Of a stretch of DNA of 64,000 nucleotides, positions 15,671 through 24,880 are shown piece after piece. A program made the position numbers and the translations under genes. The notes below the pieces were generated by a model. That model ran no database searches and had not been told where the DNA came from. It was given only the letters and a program-made list of their open reading frames with translations. The DNA comes from Paenibacillus sp. CF384 (lineage in GTDB: Bacteria > Bacillota > Bacilli > Paenibacillales > Paenibacillaceae): the NCBI RefSeq assembly GCF_900106745.1, contig NZ_FNNV01000004.1, positions 1 to 64,000 of the forward strand, given 5' to 3'. The stretch's first letter is position 1; each line of letters begins with the position of its first letter.

Positions 15671-16122
15671 TTAGTCAACGACGTTAATAATCGCGGCGTA
15701 GCTGCAGTTGCCTACCGACCATTTGCCGCCTGCGACGAGGATGTATTGGCCCGGTTCAGATGGAAGGAGGAACTTGCCGTCTTGTTTCGTTAATGGGGTG
15801 AAATTCTGATTGACCCATAACCCCGCCCAGGTTTCCGTAGGCTCTGGCCCGCTGCGAAACGAAATCGAAAATGCCGCATGAGATTTAACGGTATAAACCT
15901 TCGAATCCCGCACCAGCATGTCGGGAGTTGGAGCATCCGCAATGGCAATGTTCCATTGGTAGGAGCCTTTAATGAGTGCAATCTCCGCTTGAGCAACAAT
16001 CCATTAGGGGGTTCAGACGAGTTCTCTTCTGAAATCGACGCTCCACCTCCTTTTGAGCAGCCGACACTAAACATGGACATAAGCAGCAAGCAAACGACCA
16101 GCAAACCCCGCGTTTTCTTCAT
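15671..16122 (-). pseudogene. Lipoprotein gene broken by a frameshift
   Basis: The first frame starts at ATG 16122 (AGAGGTGA before it) and gives a lipoprotein signal peptide, MKKTRGLLVVCLLLMSMFSVGCSKGG, with lipobox SVGC. After ...SSEPPN, near 16010, the sensible reading continues in another frame as VAQAEIALIKGSYQWNIAIAD and runs to 15671 with a compact, beta-rich C-terminal domain (GQYILVAGGKWSVG). One missing base near 16005-16015 explains it. The intact product would be about 150 residues. A true pseudogene and a sequencing error cannot be told apart from this sequence alone. Confidence 0.7.
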
Positions 16123-16186
16123 CGCACTCACCTCTATCCCTATAACGCGCTACACCTGCTTATTGTTGCCACTCAAATCCAGCACG

Positions 16187-16236
16187 AAAAAAAACCGTAA
16201 CCCCCGCGCTGATCAACATCCCAGCGGTGGTTACGG
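16187..16236 (-). terminator. Intrinsic terminator of the SLH protease gene
   Basis: On the minus strand CCGTAACCACCGCT pairs with AGCGCGGGGGTTACGG and is followed by eight T. Confidence 0.9.
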
Positions 16237-16252
16237 CTCCTTCATCATTCCA

Positions 16253-19200
16253 TTAATTAATCAGCTTTGCCTCACGCAGCAGGCTGTAAATTACACTTGC
16301 CGCAGTTTCGCGAGTGACGGATACAGTTGGCTGGAAGTTAGCCACGCCATTCACATTAATGCCCTTCATCAGACCGTTGTTCGTCACGAGGTCAATGCTA
16401 TCCGATGCATACGCAGCGATATCGGCTTTATCGTGATACGCAACATGCGGTGGAAGTGTCGGCGCTGCTACTTGAAGCAGCTTCAACGCGCGAGCTAGGA
16501 TGACAGACAAATCCTGTCTGCTTATAGGAGCGTTCGGCTGGAACAGTCCTTGGCTGTCGCCCTTGACCAATCCAGCTTCAACAGCCGCGGCTACTCCGCC
16601 CGCATACCAAGCATCCTGAGACACATCGGCAAAAGCAGCTTTCGCGTCAGACGATTGCAGGCCAAGCGCCCGAGCGAGCATAACGGCAAATTCGGCTCGC
16701 GTTACTTGCTGCTTCGGCGCAAAGGTTGTAGGTGTCGTGCCATTGAGCAGGAACGTATCCGCGAGTGCTTGAATGGCCGATTGGGCCCATGAGAACTTAA
16801 TATCCGCAAATGCGGTGTTCCGGTAGGCAGCCGCGTAAGTGGATAGACCAGGGCGGCTCACTACAACTGTAACAGTGCCGTCGGTATGCTTCTCAGAGGC
16901 GGCCGGAGCAGGGAAGAAGCTGCCATTCTCTTCGAATAATACGCCTAGTCGATTGACGGAATTGCTGCCAGTCACGGTAAAGCTGCGTTTAATCGTCGTC
17001 GTGATCGGTACCGAGAGTGGTGTCGCTCCTTTATTTGTTACGATATCCACTTCGAAGGAAATCGGCGTTCCTACCACAACGGCGCCAGAATTCTCTGCCT
17101 TGAAGGCATCTGCAGCAGTTCCGTCCGCTGCGATTGTCACGCGAACGGAAGCATCTGCTGAGAGATTCGAGAACAGGGATACCGGAAGCGAAATCGACGA
17201 TGACCCTGTCGTCAAAATAACGGTGCTGCCCGCAGGTGCGCCAGCCAGCAGCTTCAATTGTGCAGGTGTTAACTCCAGCACCGCCTGCTGCTTCTCATCG
17301 ACGTTCACTTTTAGAACGAGTGCGGCAGGAGCAGGGGAGGCTTCTTGCAACGCTTTTTTCAGCCCATCATCCGTAATGGTTACTTTCACCGTTGTTCCTG
17401 TCTGCGAGGAAGAAGCATTAAGGAAGGAGGCATGTTGTCCTTGCTCCAGTAATTTCGTGATCGATGGGCTATCATTTGGAATCGTTGGGGTGCTAGGAAT
17501 GAACCCGCCGCCACTTCCGTAATAGGGTCTGTCAAGCTCAATGGATACAGTCTTACTGGTGTTAACTTCAGGCATGATCTCGGAAGCAATCGTGACGGTA
17601 AGATCCACTGTCTTCAGCGAGTCAGGCAGTGCCTTAAGAACGCCAGCATCGTCAATGAGTGTAGTGTCACTGCTCTTCGTAACCTGGTAGGTAACGCCTT
17701 CCGTTACCGGGAAAGTCAGAACAGCTTGATTCAAGACAGTCTTGTTGGAGGCAGTAGCCGCAAAATTGCCCTCAGCTGCTTGAACGAGAGCTCCGTAGGC
17801 GTGAACCGCGAAGGTCGTGACCGTGGAGTAGGCATAACCTATATTGTTCTCGTCCACGAGCGGTTTTCCATCTTTGCCCAGCACCGGCGCAGCAATTTCT
17901 AAACGATAAGTACCGTCGGCAAGCTGACCGAAGACCGGTTCGTCTTGATCATCGAACTTGATATTGCCTTTTTCATCGACGGCCAAATAGGTTGTAGTCA
18001 AATCCGTAACCTCATAGAGGTCGGGTTCAAGGGGAACCAAATTACCTGCTTCGTCGGCATTAGTGTACAGCATGAGGTAGCCGATGAATTGCTCGTCCAA
18101 ATTGTACACGCGGACATCGATTCCGTAAGCATCAGGCGCACGCAAGTCAAAGCTAAGCTTCATCGTTTCAGGTACACCGTTAATTCCCTCGAAGGGAGGG
18201 GAGATGACTTTAGGCGAAAGCTCGACATCTTGTACGCCATACCCATTATCCGGTGTTTGCTCGCCTACATGTACCACAAAAGGAAGATGCATGGTAGGCA
18301 GTCCAGCGCTTTCAAGCACTACTTCGCCTTCATAAATCCCTTCCGCAGCATCCGCATGAGGTGCGAGGGTGAGCGCAAAAGGCGTCGCAGAATTAGCAGA
18401 CGCAGTTACCACTTCGTCTGTCAATCCTGTTAGTTGAACATCAATAGCGCTTGGGTCAGGCGTATCGAGATACGAGTCCACTTCATGCATCTTAATCGAA
18501 GCATGGTAAGTCACTTCTGCATTTGAGGTGTTCTTCAACTGCAATTGTTCAGTCGCAGCTTCATCCCCGGCCTGCATCAAACCGAAGCTTGCAGAGTCCC
18601 CGTAGTTTGTCACTTGGACAGGCTGCAGGTTCTTGTCATAGATCGTCAGCTCGTCAATGGTCTGCAGCAAAGCAGGCGTTTCGATCGCTTTTGCGACATT
18701 AACGCGGCCCGCGCCTTGCGTGTACACGTCATATTGCGCGCCATCCTGATCGTAGAGCGTATCTGCCGTATTAGCCAGTGCAGAGCGCACATCGAAAGGA
18801 GTCCAATCCGGATGCTTCTGCAGAAGCAGCAGCGCGAGGCCCGCTACATGCGGGGTCGCCATACTAGTTCCGGAGATTCGGTTGTAAGCTTCCTCATAGG
18901 AAGCATCCGGGTCATACTTGGCATATTCCGGCCATGTAGACATAATGCTGTTGCCTGGTGCGGCAAAGTCCGGTTTAATACCGTACATGCCGTCTGAATT
19001 CGGACCTCTGGAGCTGAAGGACACCATGTGGTCACCGCTTGCCATAGCACTTTCAAATCCGCTGAAGGTCAGCGTAAGCTGCGTAGCGCCGTTATCGGCT
19101 AGAATGGCACGGGCAAGTGCGCGGCCCTCCGCCCCGGACATATCGTAGGTCGGGATGAAGTCGAAGCTGTCTCCAAGGAAGCCATCTTCACCAATATATC

Positions 19201-20701
19201 CGTCACGATCCGTAATAGATTCCGAGAGATCCGCCACAGTGTCGTCATCTTCTGTGGCAATGCCATTAAATATAACGGCTGCTTTAGCACCATGACTCTT
19301 GGCAATCGCGATTTTGTCCACGAATGCAAGTGTGCCTCGGGAAATCACAACTACTTTGCCGGTGACATCCTTGCCAGAATAATCTCCATCAGCACCAAGG
19401 CCGACATAAACCGCATCTAGCGGTCCAGCGCCAAGGGTCACGTCGAAGTTCTCTTCGGCTGTCCGCCAGCTCATGGCATGCAGTTCATAGGATGTGCTGC
19501 TCAGCGAGCTTACAGCGTCTGCCGCAAAACGGCTTCCCGGGCTGTCCGCCGCACCGACAGAGATGCCCAGCTGTGAGGAGGCAGGCGTACCCATGGTGTA
19601 ATAGCCGTAATCACCGGCGTTGCCGTTTGCGATAACGACTACGATGCCAGCGAGGACAGCGTTGTTAACCGCAATGGCATCCGGTGAATTCGGATCCAAG
19701 TCGCCATCGGCCCCCAAAGACATGTTAATAACGTCCATACCATCCTTAACAGCATGTTCGATGCCGTCAATAACGGTTGCTGTTGAACCAGTGGCATTGC
19801 CGCTGGCATCAGCCGATAATACTTTATAGACATACAGATCTGATTCGTACGCAATCCCCTTCTGCACAACACTTGAGGTTGTATTGGCCGCTCTACCGAC
19901 TATCGTGCCGGATACATGCGTTCCATGCTCCGATGCTACTAAACCATTATCTTCGTAATCCTCATAAGGATCATCGTCCCCATTGGCGGAGTCATAACCG
20001 CCTTTATAGGCTCCGGCTAAATCCGGATGTAAATAATCTACACCGGTGTCGATAACACCGACTTTAAGTCCTTTACCGGTTAGTTCCTTCGCCCATGCTG
20101 CATCAGCACCGATCTGATGGATCGGGTTGATGTCATAAGGCGTTGCTTCTTCAGCTGCCTCCGGCTCCATCACCGGAATGCTTGTATACGTACGATTCTC
20201 GAAAACGGACAGTACGCCAGGCAGCTTGGCCAGCTGTGGAATTTGATTAGCAGGCACGGATACTTCCATTCCGTTCAATACCGTAGTAAAGCGGTAGTTT
20301 ACCTTAAGGTTGATGCCTTTGCTAAGCGCAGTACTGATAAAACCGGATTGCTCAGCGCGAAGCGAGCTTTCTGACGATTCGGCGGCCAGTGAGTTGTTGC
20401 CTGACTTTGCAGCGAATTGACCTGCTGCAGTAGGTTGACTGCTAAGCTGAACGATGACGCGAGTGACTGCAGATGAATTGGTTTGTAATTTAGGAGAAAT
20501 GAATGCAGGTTTGAGGGCAGTTGACTTAGGTGAGAGGGTTGCGGGCAGGATGCTTGACTGGCTGTTGAAGTGAATGAGATTGGGGTTAATTGTTGTGGCT
20601 GATAACGATTGTGCAGATGCAACTTGTTGTAAGAGTAGAGTGGCGAGAAGTGTTGAGCATAAGCTGACTGAAGTCGTTTTGATCAGTCTCTTGAATGACA
20701 A
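16253..20701 (-). CDS. S-layer-anchored subtilisin-like serine protease (Vpr-like, S8)
   Basis: About 1482 residues: signal peptide (to about 30), I9-type propeptide (about 78-175, RVIVQLSSQP), S8 catalytic domain with Asp in VIDTGVDYLHPDL, His in HGTHVSGT and Ser in GTSMATPHVAGLA, a PA insert between His and Ser, then beta-rich domains (including two with PYYGSGGGFIPS linker near 1095), and three SLH motifs at the C-terminus (AFADIKFSWAQSAI, AFADVSQDAWYAG, HDKADIAAYASDSI). SLH domains bind pyruvylated wall polymers, so the enzyme is held at the surface. TTG 20701 is preferred as start: AAGGAGAG lies 6 bases before it, whereas ATG 20719 lacks a site. Single-gene unit. Confidence 0.9.
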   Translation of the reverse strand: MSFKRLIKTTSVSLCSTLLATLLLQQVASAQSLSATTINPNLIHFNSQSSILPATLSPKSTALKPAFISPKLQTNSSAVTRVIVQLSSQPTAAGQFAAKSGNNSLAAESSESSLRAEQSGFISTALSKGINLKVNYRFTTVLNGMEVSVPANQIPQLAKLPGVLSVFENRTYTSIPVMEPEAAEEATPYDINPIHQIGADAAWAKELTGKGLKVGVIDTGVDYLHPDLAGAYKGGYDSANGDDDPYEDYEDNGLVASEHGTHVSGTIVGRAANTTSSVVQKGIAYESDLYVYKVLSADASGNATGSTATVIDGIEHAVKDGMDVINMSLGADGDLDPNSPDAIAVNNAVLAGIVVVIANGNAGDYGYYTMGTPASSQLGISVGAADSPGSRFAADAVSSLSSTSYELHAMSWRTAEENFDVTLGAGPLDAVYVGLGADGDYSGKDVTGKVVVISRGTLAFVDKIAIAKSHGAKAAVIFNGIATEDDDTVADLSESITDRDGYIGEDGFLGDSFDFIPTYDMSGAEGRALARAILADNGATQLTLTFSGFESAMASGDHMVSFSSRGPNSDGMYGIKPDFAAPGNSIMSTWPEYAKYDPDASYEEAYNRISGTSMATPHVAGLALLLLQKHPDWTPFDVRSALANTADTLYDQDGAQYDVYTQGAGRVNVAKAIETPALLQTIDELTIYDKNLQPVQVTNYGDSASFGLMQAGDEAATEQLQLKNTSNAEVTYHASIKMHEVDSYLDTPDPSAIDVQLTGLTDEVVTASANSATPFALTLAPHADAAEGIYEGEVVLESAGLPTMHLPFVVHVGEQTPDNGYGVQDVELSPKVISPPFEGINGVPETMKLSFDLRAPDAYGIDVRVYNLDEQFIGYLMLYTNADEAGNLVPLEPDLYEVTDLTTTYLAVDEKGNIKFDDQDEPVFGQLADGTYRLEIAAPVLGKDGKPLVDENNIGYAYSTVTTFAVHAYGALVQAAEGNFAATASNKTVLNQAVLTFPVTEGVTYQVTKSSDTTLIDDAGVLKALPDSLKTVDLTVTIASEIMPEVNTSKTVSIELDRPYYGSGGGFIPSTPTIPNDSPSITKLLEQGQHASFLNASSSQTGTTVKVTITDDGLKKALQEASPAPAALVLKVNVDEKQQAVLELTPAQLKLLAGAPAGSTVILTTGSSSISLPVSLFSNLSADASVRVTIAADGTAADAFKAENSGAVVVGTPISFEVDIVTNKGATPLSVPITTTIKRSFTVTGSNSVNRLGVLFEENGSFFPAPAASEKHTDGTVTVVVSRPGLSTYAAAYRNTAFADIKFSWAQSAIQALADTFLLNGTTPTTFAPKQQVTRAEFAVMLARALGLQSSDAKAAFADVSQDAWYAGGVAAAVEAGLVKGDSQGLFQPNAPISRQDLSVILARALKLLQVAAPTLPPHVAYHDKADIAAYASDSIDLVTNNGLMKGINVNGVANFQPTVSVTRETAASVIYSLLREAKLIN

Positions 20702-20846
20702 ATAGCGTCTCTCCTTCATAATCTCGTATACAAAATGTATCGTATCAAGATTCTAGCACGACTCTATCAGGATGCCTATTCAAATTTTCCTAAATTGTAG
20801 TAGATTAGGAGAATAGGCAAAATACTCGTATGAACGGAAACGGGGT

Positions 20847-21698
20847 TTGTTGAGCGTGCAAAGAGAAGCGCTGGGGAGCTATATTTCGAACCTGCAAATG
20901 CATATATCAGAGGCGGCATTCTTCACCTGCACCTCAAGCTGGTACCATATGGACGTGTTATCGGACTTCAATCGACTCTATTATTTTTTGGGAGACGGGG
21001 GCCATGTTCGAATTGGCGATGAGGAGCTGTATCCGAATCGCGGACAGCTGGTCATTCTGCCAGCCGGAACGATGCTGTCGGTACGAACACTGGAGGATCG
21101 AATATTTAGCAAATTCTATTGCCACTTCAATGCAAAAGCCGGAGATCAGGAGCTCTTTCAACTGCTGGATGCACCAAGCTGCGTCGATGTTCCGGATCAG
21201 GCAGCGACATCGGAACGTTTCGGCGAGCTCGTGCGCCATTACCACAACCGGGAGAATGGACTGACCTCGATGCTTCGGGCCAAGCTGTTGCTGCAGGAGA
21301 CACTGTGCGAGTTTCTGGAGCAGGGTGGCGAAGTGCGCCTACGGCAATCCGAGGCTGGCGGTTCACTGGATAAAGTCAGTCAGGTGCTCGCTTATTTGGA
21401 TCATCATTTGGCCGATGACGTGAGGCTGGATCAGCTGGCGGAGCTTGTCCATTTTCACCCGAACTATTTCATACGCGTGTTTAAGTCGGTAACCGGCTGC
21501 TCTCCGATTCAGTACCTGAACCAGCGGCGGATGGAGAAAGCGAAGCAGTGGATGCAGTCCACGGACATGTCCGTCTCCGAAGCGGCGGAGCGGATTGGCA
21601 GCTCGTTATATCAATTCTCCAAAATGTTCAAGCAGCACACCGGCGTCAGCTCGAGCGATTACCGCAAAGTGATGCGTGAGCAGTCGCAGCAGCTGTAA
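20847..21698 (+). CDS. AraC-family transcriptional regulator
   Basis: About 283 residues: N-terminal cupin-like domain (YYFLGDGGHVRIGDEELYPNRGQLVILPAG) and C-terminal AraC DNA-binding domain (LDQLAELVHFHPNYFIRVFKSVTGCSPIQYLNQRRMEKAKQWM, then a second helix-turn-helix to HTGVSSSDYRK). The start is uncertain: TTG 20847, TTG 20850 and GTG 20856 are all possible after a weak ACGGGG. It is convergent with a phytanoyl-CoA dioxygenase-type gene and close to a second AraC gene, so it may control one of these genes. Confidence 0.85.
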   Translation: MLSVQREALGSYISNLQMHISEAAFFTCTSSWYHMDVLSDFNRLYYFLGDGGHVRIGDEELYPNRGQLVILPAGTMLSVRTLEDRIFSKFYCHFNAKAGDQELFQLLDAPSCVDVPDQAATSERFGELVRHYHNRENGLTSMLRAKLLLQETLCEFLEQGGEVRLRQSEAGGSLDKVSQVLAYLDHHLADDVRLDQLAELVHFHPNYFIRVFKSVTGCSPIQYLNQRRMEKAKQWMQSTDMSVSEAAERIGSSLYQFSKMFKQHTGVSSSDYRKVMREQSQQL

Positions 21699-21703
21699 CC
21701 AAG

Positions 21704-21752
21704 CAAAAAGCCCTCTACGATCGCCGAACCAGCGACGGTGGAGGGCTTTCGT
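21704..21752. terminator. Bidirectional terminator
   Basis: AAAAAGCCCTCTAC pairs with GGAGGGCTTT, with an inner CGCCG stem. It lies between the convergent AraC and dioxygenase genes and closely resembles the terminator at 23535-23580. Confidence 0.85.
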
Positions 21753-22613
21753 TTAATAATCGGTTACTTCGCTGCCCACCTGATTCCAAGCAGTTCCGAA
21801 CGGTCGATACGTTCCGGACTTCGAGAGCGGCTGATGGCGCTTCGGCAAACGATAAGTCGCAGGCTCGCACCGTACCAACTCCTTGCGCTCGCCGCATACC
21901 ATGAGACCCGTGTCGTTGAACAAGTTATCCGCCAGCTGATAGGCATCATCGGCCCGGTATGAAATCACGATGCCTCTGCGTTCCTTACCGGATAGATTGA
22001 CAGGCGAACCGTGCAGCGTCAAACAATGATGAATGCTGATGCCTCCCGCCTTCGGCGTAATTTGCACGGTCTGCTCCGCCGATGCATGCTCCCAATACTG
22101 CGGCTCCTGGCAGCCGGCGACAAAATAACCATCCATCGAATGATCGAGCAGCCCGAGCCTATGGCTTCCTTTGACCATTTGCATGCATCCGTTCTCCGGC
22201 GTCGCATCGTCCAGCATGATCATAACCGACAGCAGATCCGTGTTGGTATGCGGGTAGAAAGCGAAATCCTGATGCCATGGAAATTCGCCGAGTCCCTTAG
22301 CAGGCGGCTTCGTAGCCAGCTTCGAATGCTGAATTTGAATGTCCGGGCCGAGCAGCGGGATGATTTTGGATACAATGGCAGGATGTCTTGCCAAATCCAG
22401 CAGCGCGGGATGCATCGTCGTTAAGCCGAGCAGATGAACCGTTTCTTGCTTATACATCGATTGCGAGCGGTTGGATACAACGGCATCACTTGCACAAATC
22501 GTCCGGTAGAGCTCGACCTCTTCCGCCGTAAGCGCATCGTCATACACTAGAAATCCATCCTCCCAATATTGCCGTACCTCATCTTCAGTAAGACCGTCAC
22601 GCCATGCACTCAT
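21753..22613 (-). CDS. Phytanoyl-CoA dioxygenase (PhyH)-family protein
   Basis: A 286-residue Fe(II)/2-oxoglutarate oxygenase. The iron-binding HxD lies in FPWHQDFAFYPH, the distal His in HHCLTLHGSPVN and the 2-oxoglutarate Arg probably in RRGIVISYRAD. PhyH-family proteins hydroxylate varied small molecules. ATG 22613 follows GAAGGAG (spacing 10). It is divergent from the AraC gene at 22757, with 143 bases between; that regulator is its most likely controller. Confidence 0.85.
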   Translation of the reverse strand: MSAWRDGLTEDEVRQYWEDGFLVYDDALTAEEVELYRTICASDAVVSNRSQSMYKQETVHLLGLTTMHPALLDLARHPAIVSKIIPLLGPDIQIQHSKLATKPPAKGLGEFPWHQDFAFYPHTNTDLLSVMIMLDDATPENGCMQMVKGSHRLGLLDHSMDGYFVAGCQEPQYWEHASAEQTVQITPKAGGISIHHCLTLHGSPVNLSGKERRGIVISYRADDAYQLADNLFNDTGLMVCGERKELVRCEPATYRLPKRHQPLSKSGTYRPFGTAWNQVGSEVTDY

Positions 22614-22756
22614 GCCCGCTGCACTCCTTCTCAATACTATTAAGTGGTTGTATAATGAGCTTCGAATACATTAAATGTAAACGGAATACGCGACCACAGC
22701 GATAATCAAACGGTTCTTTTCTAGCACGAAATGGTTATGAGGGAGGTGGGGCGAGC

Positions 22757-23533
22757 ATGCAGTGTCAATTCGACTTTTTGTTCTATGCCACGCATAAGCA
22801 GGGTACTTACGTGGACTTGCATAAGCATAATTGCTACGAGCTCGTTTATTATGTAAGCGGCTCCGGTATGATGAATTTGAACGGCGAATGGTACCCGTAT
22901 AGCGCCAACACGATTACGTTAACGAGACCGGATCATCTGCATGACGAACGGCATGATACGGAGACGGAAGTGATTTTTATCGGATTTACGTATGATGACT
23001 ATCCGGTTCCGCTCGCCAATGGCATTTATATGGATGATGAGCATAAGACCCTATTAACGCTGCTGCTGCAGATGAAGCATGAAATGCTGGAGAAGAAGCC
23101 GCTGTTCAGCGTCAAACTGGATGTCCTCACGCAGCTTGTCATTATCGAATTAGAGCGCACTGGCAAAAGAGTTTCTGCATTGCCGGACAGCGAGAAGCTG
23201 CTGCATTCCAGGTTGTATATCGACGAGAACTACAGCCAGAAGCTGAATATGGCGCAATTGGCGCAAATCTCCGGATACAGCTACGATTATTTCCGGCATT
23301 TGTTCAAGCGCAGCACGGGGCTTTCGCCGGTGCAATATTTGATCCAGCGCCGTGTTAATCAAGCGAAGCTTGCGCTCGTCAATACCGACAAGAAGCTCGC
23401 TGCCATCGCGATGGATTGCGGGTTCTCGACAACGTCGCAGTTCAGCAAATTGTTCAGGGAGCTAACCGGTGAGCAGCCCGCCCTGTATCGGAAACGGACG
23501 AAAAGCCTTGTCGCGCAAGAATCGACTCCATGA
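22757..23533 (+). CDS. AraC-family transcriptional regulator
   Basis: A 258-residue regulator: cupin-type N-terminal domain (DLHKHNCYELVYYVSGSGMMNLNG, containing the HxH metal-like motif) and two helix-turn-helix motifs in the C-terminal 100 residues (MAQLAQISGYSYDYFRHLFKRSTGLSPVQYLIQRR and AIAMDCGFSTTSQFSKLFRELTGEQP). GAGGGAGG lies before the ATG. It sits between two PhyH-type genes, divergent from one and convergent with the other. Confidence 0.88.
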   Translation: MQCQFDFLFYATHKQGTYVDLHKHNCYELVYYVSGSGMMNLNGEWYPYSANTITLTRPDHLHDERHDTETEVIFIGFTYDDYPVPLANGIYMDDEHKTLLTLLLQMKHEMLEKKPLFSVKLDVLTQLVIIELERTGKRVSALPDSEKLLHSRLYIDENYSQKLNMAQLAQISGYSYDYFRHLFKRSTGLSPVQYLIQRRVNQAKLALVNTDKKLAAIAMDCGFSTTSQFSKLFRELTGEQPALYRKRTKSLVAQESTP

Positions 23534-23534
23534 T

Positions 23535-23580
23535 AAAAGCCCTCTCTTTCGCCGATAAGCGAAAGTAGAGGGCTTCGTTT
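23535..23580. terminator. Bidirectional terminator
   Basis: AAGCCCTCTCTTTCGC pairs with GCGAAAGTAGAGGGCTT, followed by CGTTTG; it is shared by the convergent AraC and PhyH genes. Confidence 0.85.
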
Positions 23581-23613
23581 GTTTAAAGCTAGCTGGACGC
23601 TAACTGCCAGATG

Positions 23614-24414
23614 CTAGATGCCCATGCGAGTCAGCGCACCTTCGAAGGACACATCGACAGTGTCGTCGCCGGTTACATAACGCCATAATTTAGCCCGCTG
23701 CATATGATCGAGGCGGTCTTCGTTGCCCTGCCAGCGTTGGTAGCCCTGCTGGATAATACGGCCCACTTCCGGATCGCGGTAGCCTTCGAGATTGAACAGA
23801 CCGCGCTGTTCTTGACCCGGACGCAAGCGGAGCTTGAAGACGTAGCGGGTCTTGTCCGTATAGTTAGGCTGCGCGCAATGCCAGATGCCGTGGTGAAGAA
23901 TGGCGAGCGAACCGGCATTGCCTGCGAGCTGCCGTTGACCGGTAATATTTTTGTACCTTGCGAGACTGAAGGTGTTGATCTTGCGCAAATGGGAGCCCGG
24001 CAGAATGAGGGTCGGCCCCATCTCCGGCGGAGCGTCGTGGGAGAAGTAGAACAGCTGGATATCGAAGGCATGCGGGCGGACATCGATGATGGAATCCCCA
24101 TGCCAATCCTGCGCGATCGGGTAGTTTGCAGGCACGATATGCTGAAAAGAATGGTCGTACACCGGCTCGAGTCCGACCAAACTTTGAATAATGCCTTGTA
24201 CCTCTGGCAATTCGAACACGCTGCGGATATGCTCGGATTCGTTCCAGAACTTATGGCCTTGGCTGTGCTGAATTTGCTCTTGATAAACCAACTCATTCAG
24301 ATGCTGGGGGATGAAGGCATCCAGGAGCAGGAATCCGTCCGTGACGAACTTCGCCATTTGCGCAGCAGTGAGCAGATGTTTCGGATCTGCCGGTGTCATG
24401 TTTAAGCTACTCAT
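23614..24414 (-). CDS. Phytanoyl-CoA dioxygenase (PhyH)-family protein
   Basis: A 266-residue Fe(II)/2-oxoglutarate oxygenase. HxD is in DWHGDSIIDV, the distal His in HHGIWHCAQPN and the 2-oxoglutarate Arg in TRYVFKLRLRPG. It is only distantly related to the PhyH gene at 21753. ATG 24414 follows GAGGAAGGTG. It overlaps the end of the small gene upstream by 8 bases, so the two are translationally coupled. Confidence 0.85.
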   Translation of the reverse strand: MSSLNMTPADPKHLLTAAQMAKFVTDGFLLLDAFIPQHLNELVYQEQIQHSQGHKFWNESEHIRSVFELPEVQGIIQSLVGLEPVYDHSFQHIVPANYPIAQDWHGDSIIDVRPHAFDIQLFYFSHDAPPEMGPTLILPGSHLRKINTFSLARYKNITGQRQLAGNAGSLAILHHGIWHCAQPNYTDKTRYVFKLRLRPGQEQRGLFNLEGYRDPEVGRIIQQGYQRWQGNEDRLDHMQRAKLWRYVTGDDTVDVSFEGALTRMGI

Positions 24415-24697
24415 GTACGGGCACCTTCCTCTCAAGTACATATTCGTAAGGCAGATGGCCGGTATCATGCTCCTGGCCTGCGGGATAGTGCGGAAGCGTT
24501 GGGACTTGAATGACATTCCAGCCATCTCTCATGGCATGAAGAACGGATTTGTAAGGCGGTTCGTTGGAGTCTCCTGTATTCATAGGCAGTGCATCCTCGG
24601 GCGCTGCGCCGTCGTACAGGGACCAGGCGATCGTGGGGGATTTTAAATCCGGAGTAGTTAAATTCAGAAACAAGATCTGTTGTCTCATGGCAACCAA
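24407..24697 (-). CDS. Small conserved protein coupled to a PhyH gene
   Basis: A 96-residue soluble protein with clear motifs: ILFLNLTTPDLKSP, AWSLYDG, TGDSNEPPYKSVLHAMRDGWNVIQ and PYEYVLERK. TTG 24697 is chosen because AAGGAGG lies 8 bases before it. I believe similar short proteins are common beside PhyH genes in Paenibacillus relatives, but no function is known to me. Coupling to the dioxygenase gene suggests a shared role. Confidence 0.65.
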   Translation of the reverse strand: MVAMRQQILFLNLTTPDLKSPTIAWSLYDGAAPEDALPMNTGDSNEPPYKSVLHAMRDGWNVIQVPTLPHYPAGQEHDTGHLPYEYVLERKVPVHE

Positions 24698-24840
24698 GTG
24701 TGACGCCTCCTTCAATGGGTTCGGGCTCTGATTTCATTGTATGGATTTGAAAGTTTGATGAGGATATGCAGAATTAAGAACGATTTGTGCAATATTAATA
24801 AGGATGGGAAAACATGCTTTTCAAACGCCGATAAATTGTT

Positions 24841-24855
24841 TACAATAATATTGTA
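24841..24855. promoter_or_regulatory. PerR/Fur-type 7-1-7 palindrome before glutathione peroxidase
   Basis: TACAATA-A-TATTGTA is a perfect 7-1-7 inverted repeat, 26 bases before the peroxidase start and embedded in AT-rich promoter-like DNA. Fur-family repressors such as PerR use 7-1-7 sites. The exact bases differ from the PerR consensus TTATAATNATTATAA, so the regulator is not settled. Confidence 0.5.
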
Positions 24856-24880
24856 TAAAATATAAAAGAGGTGACGTGGC

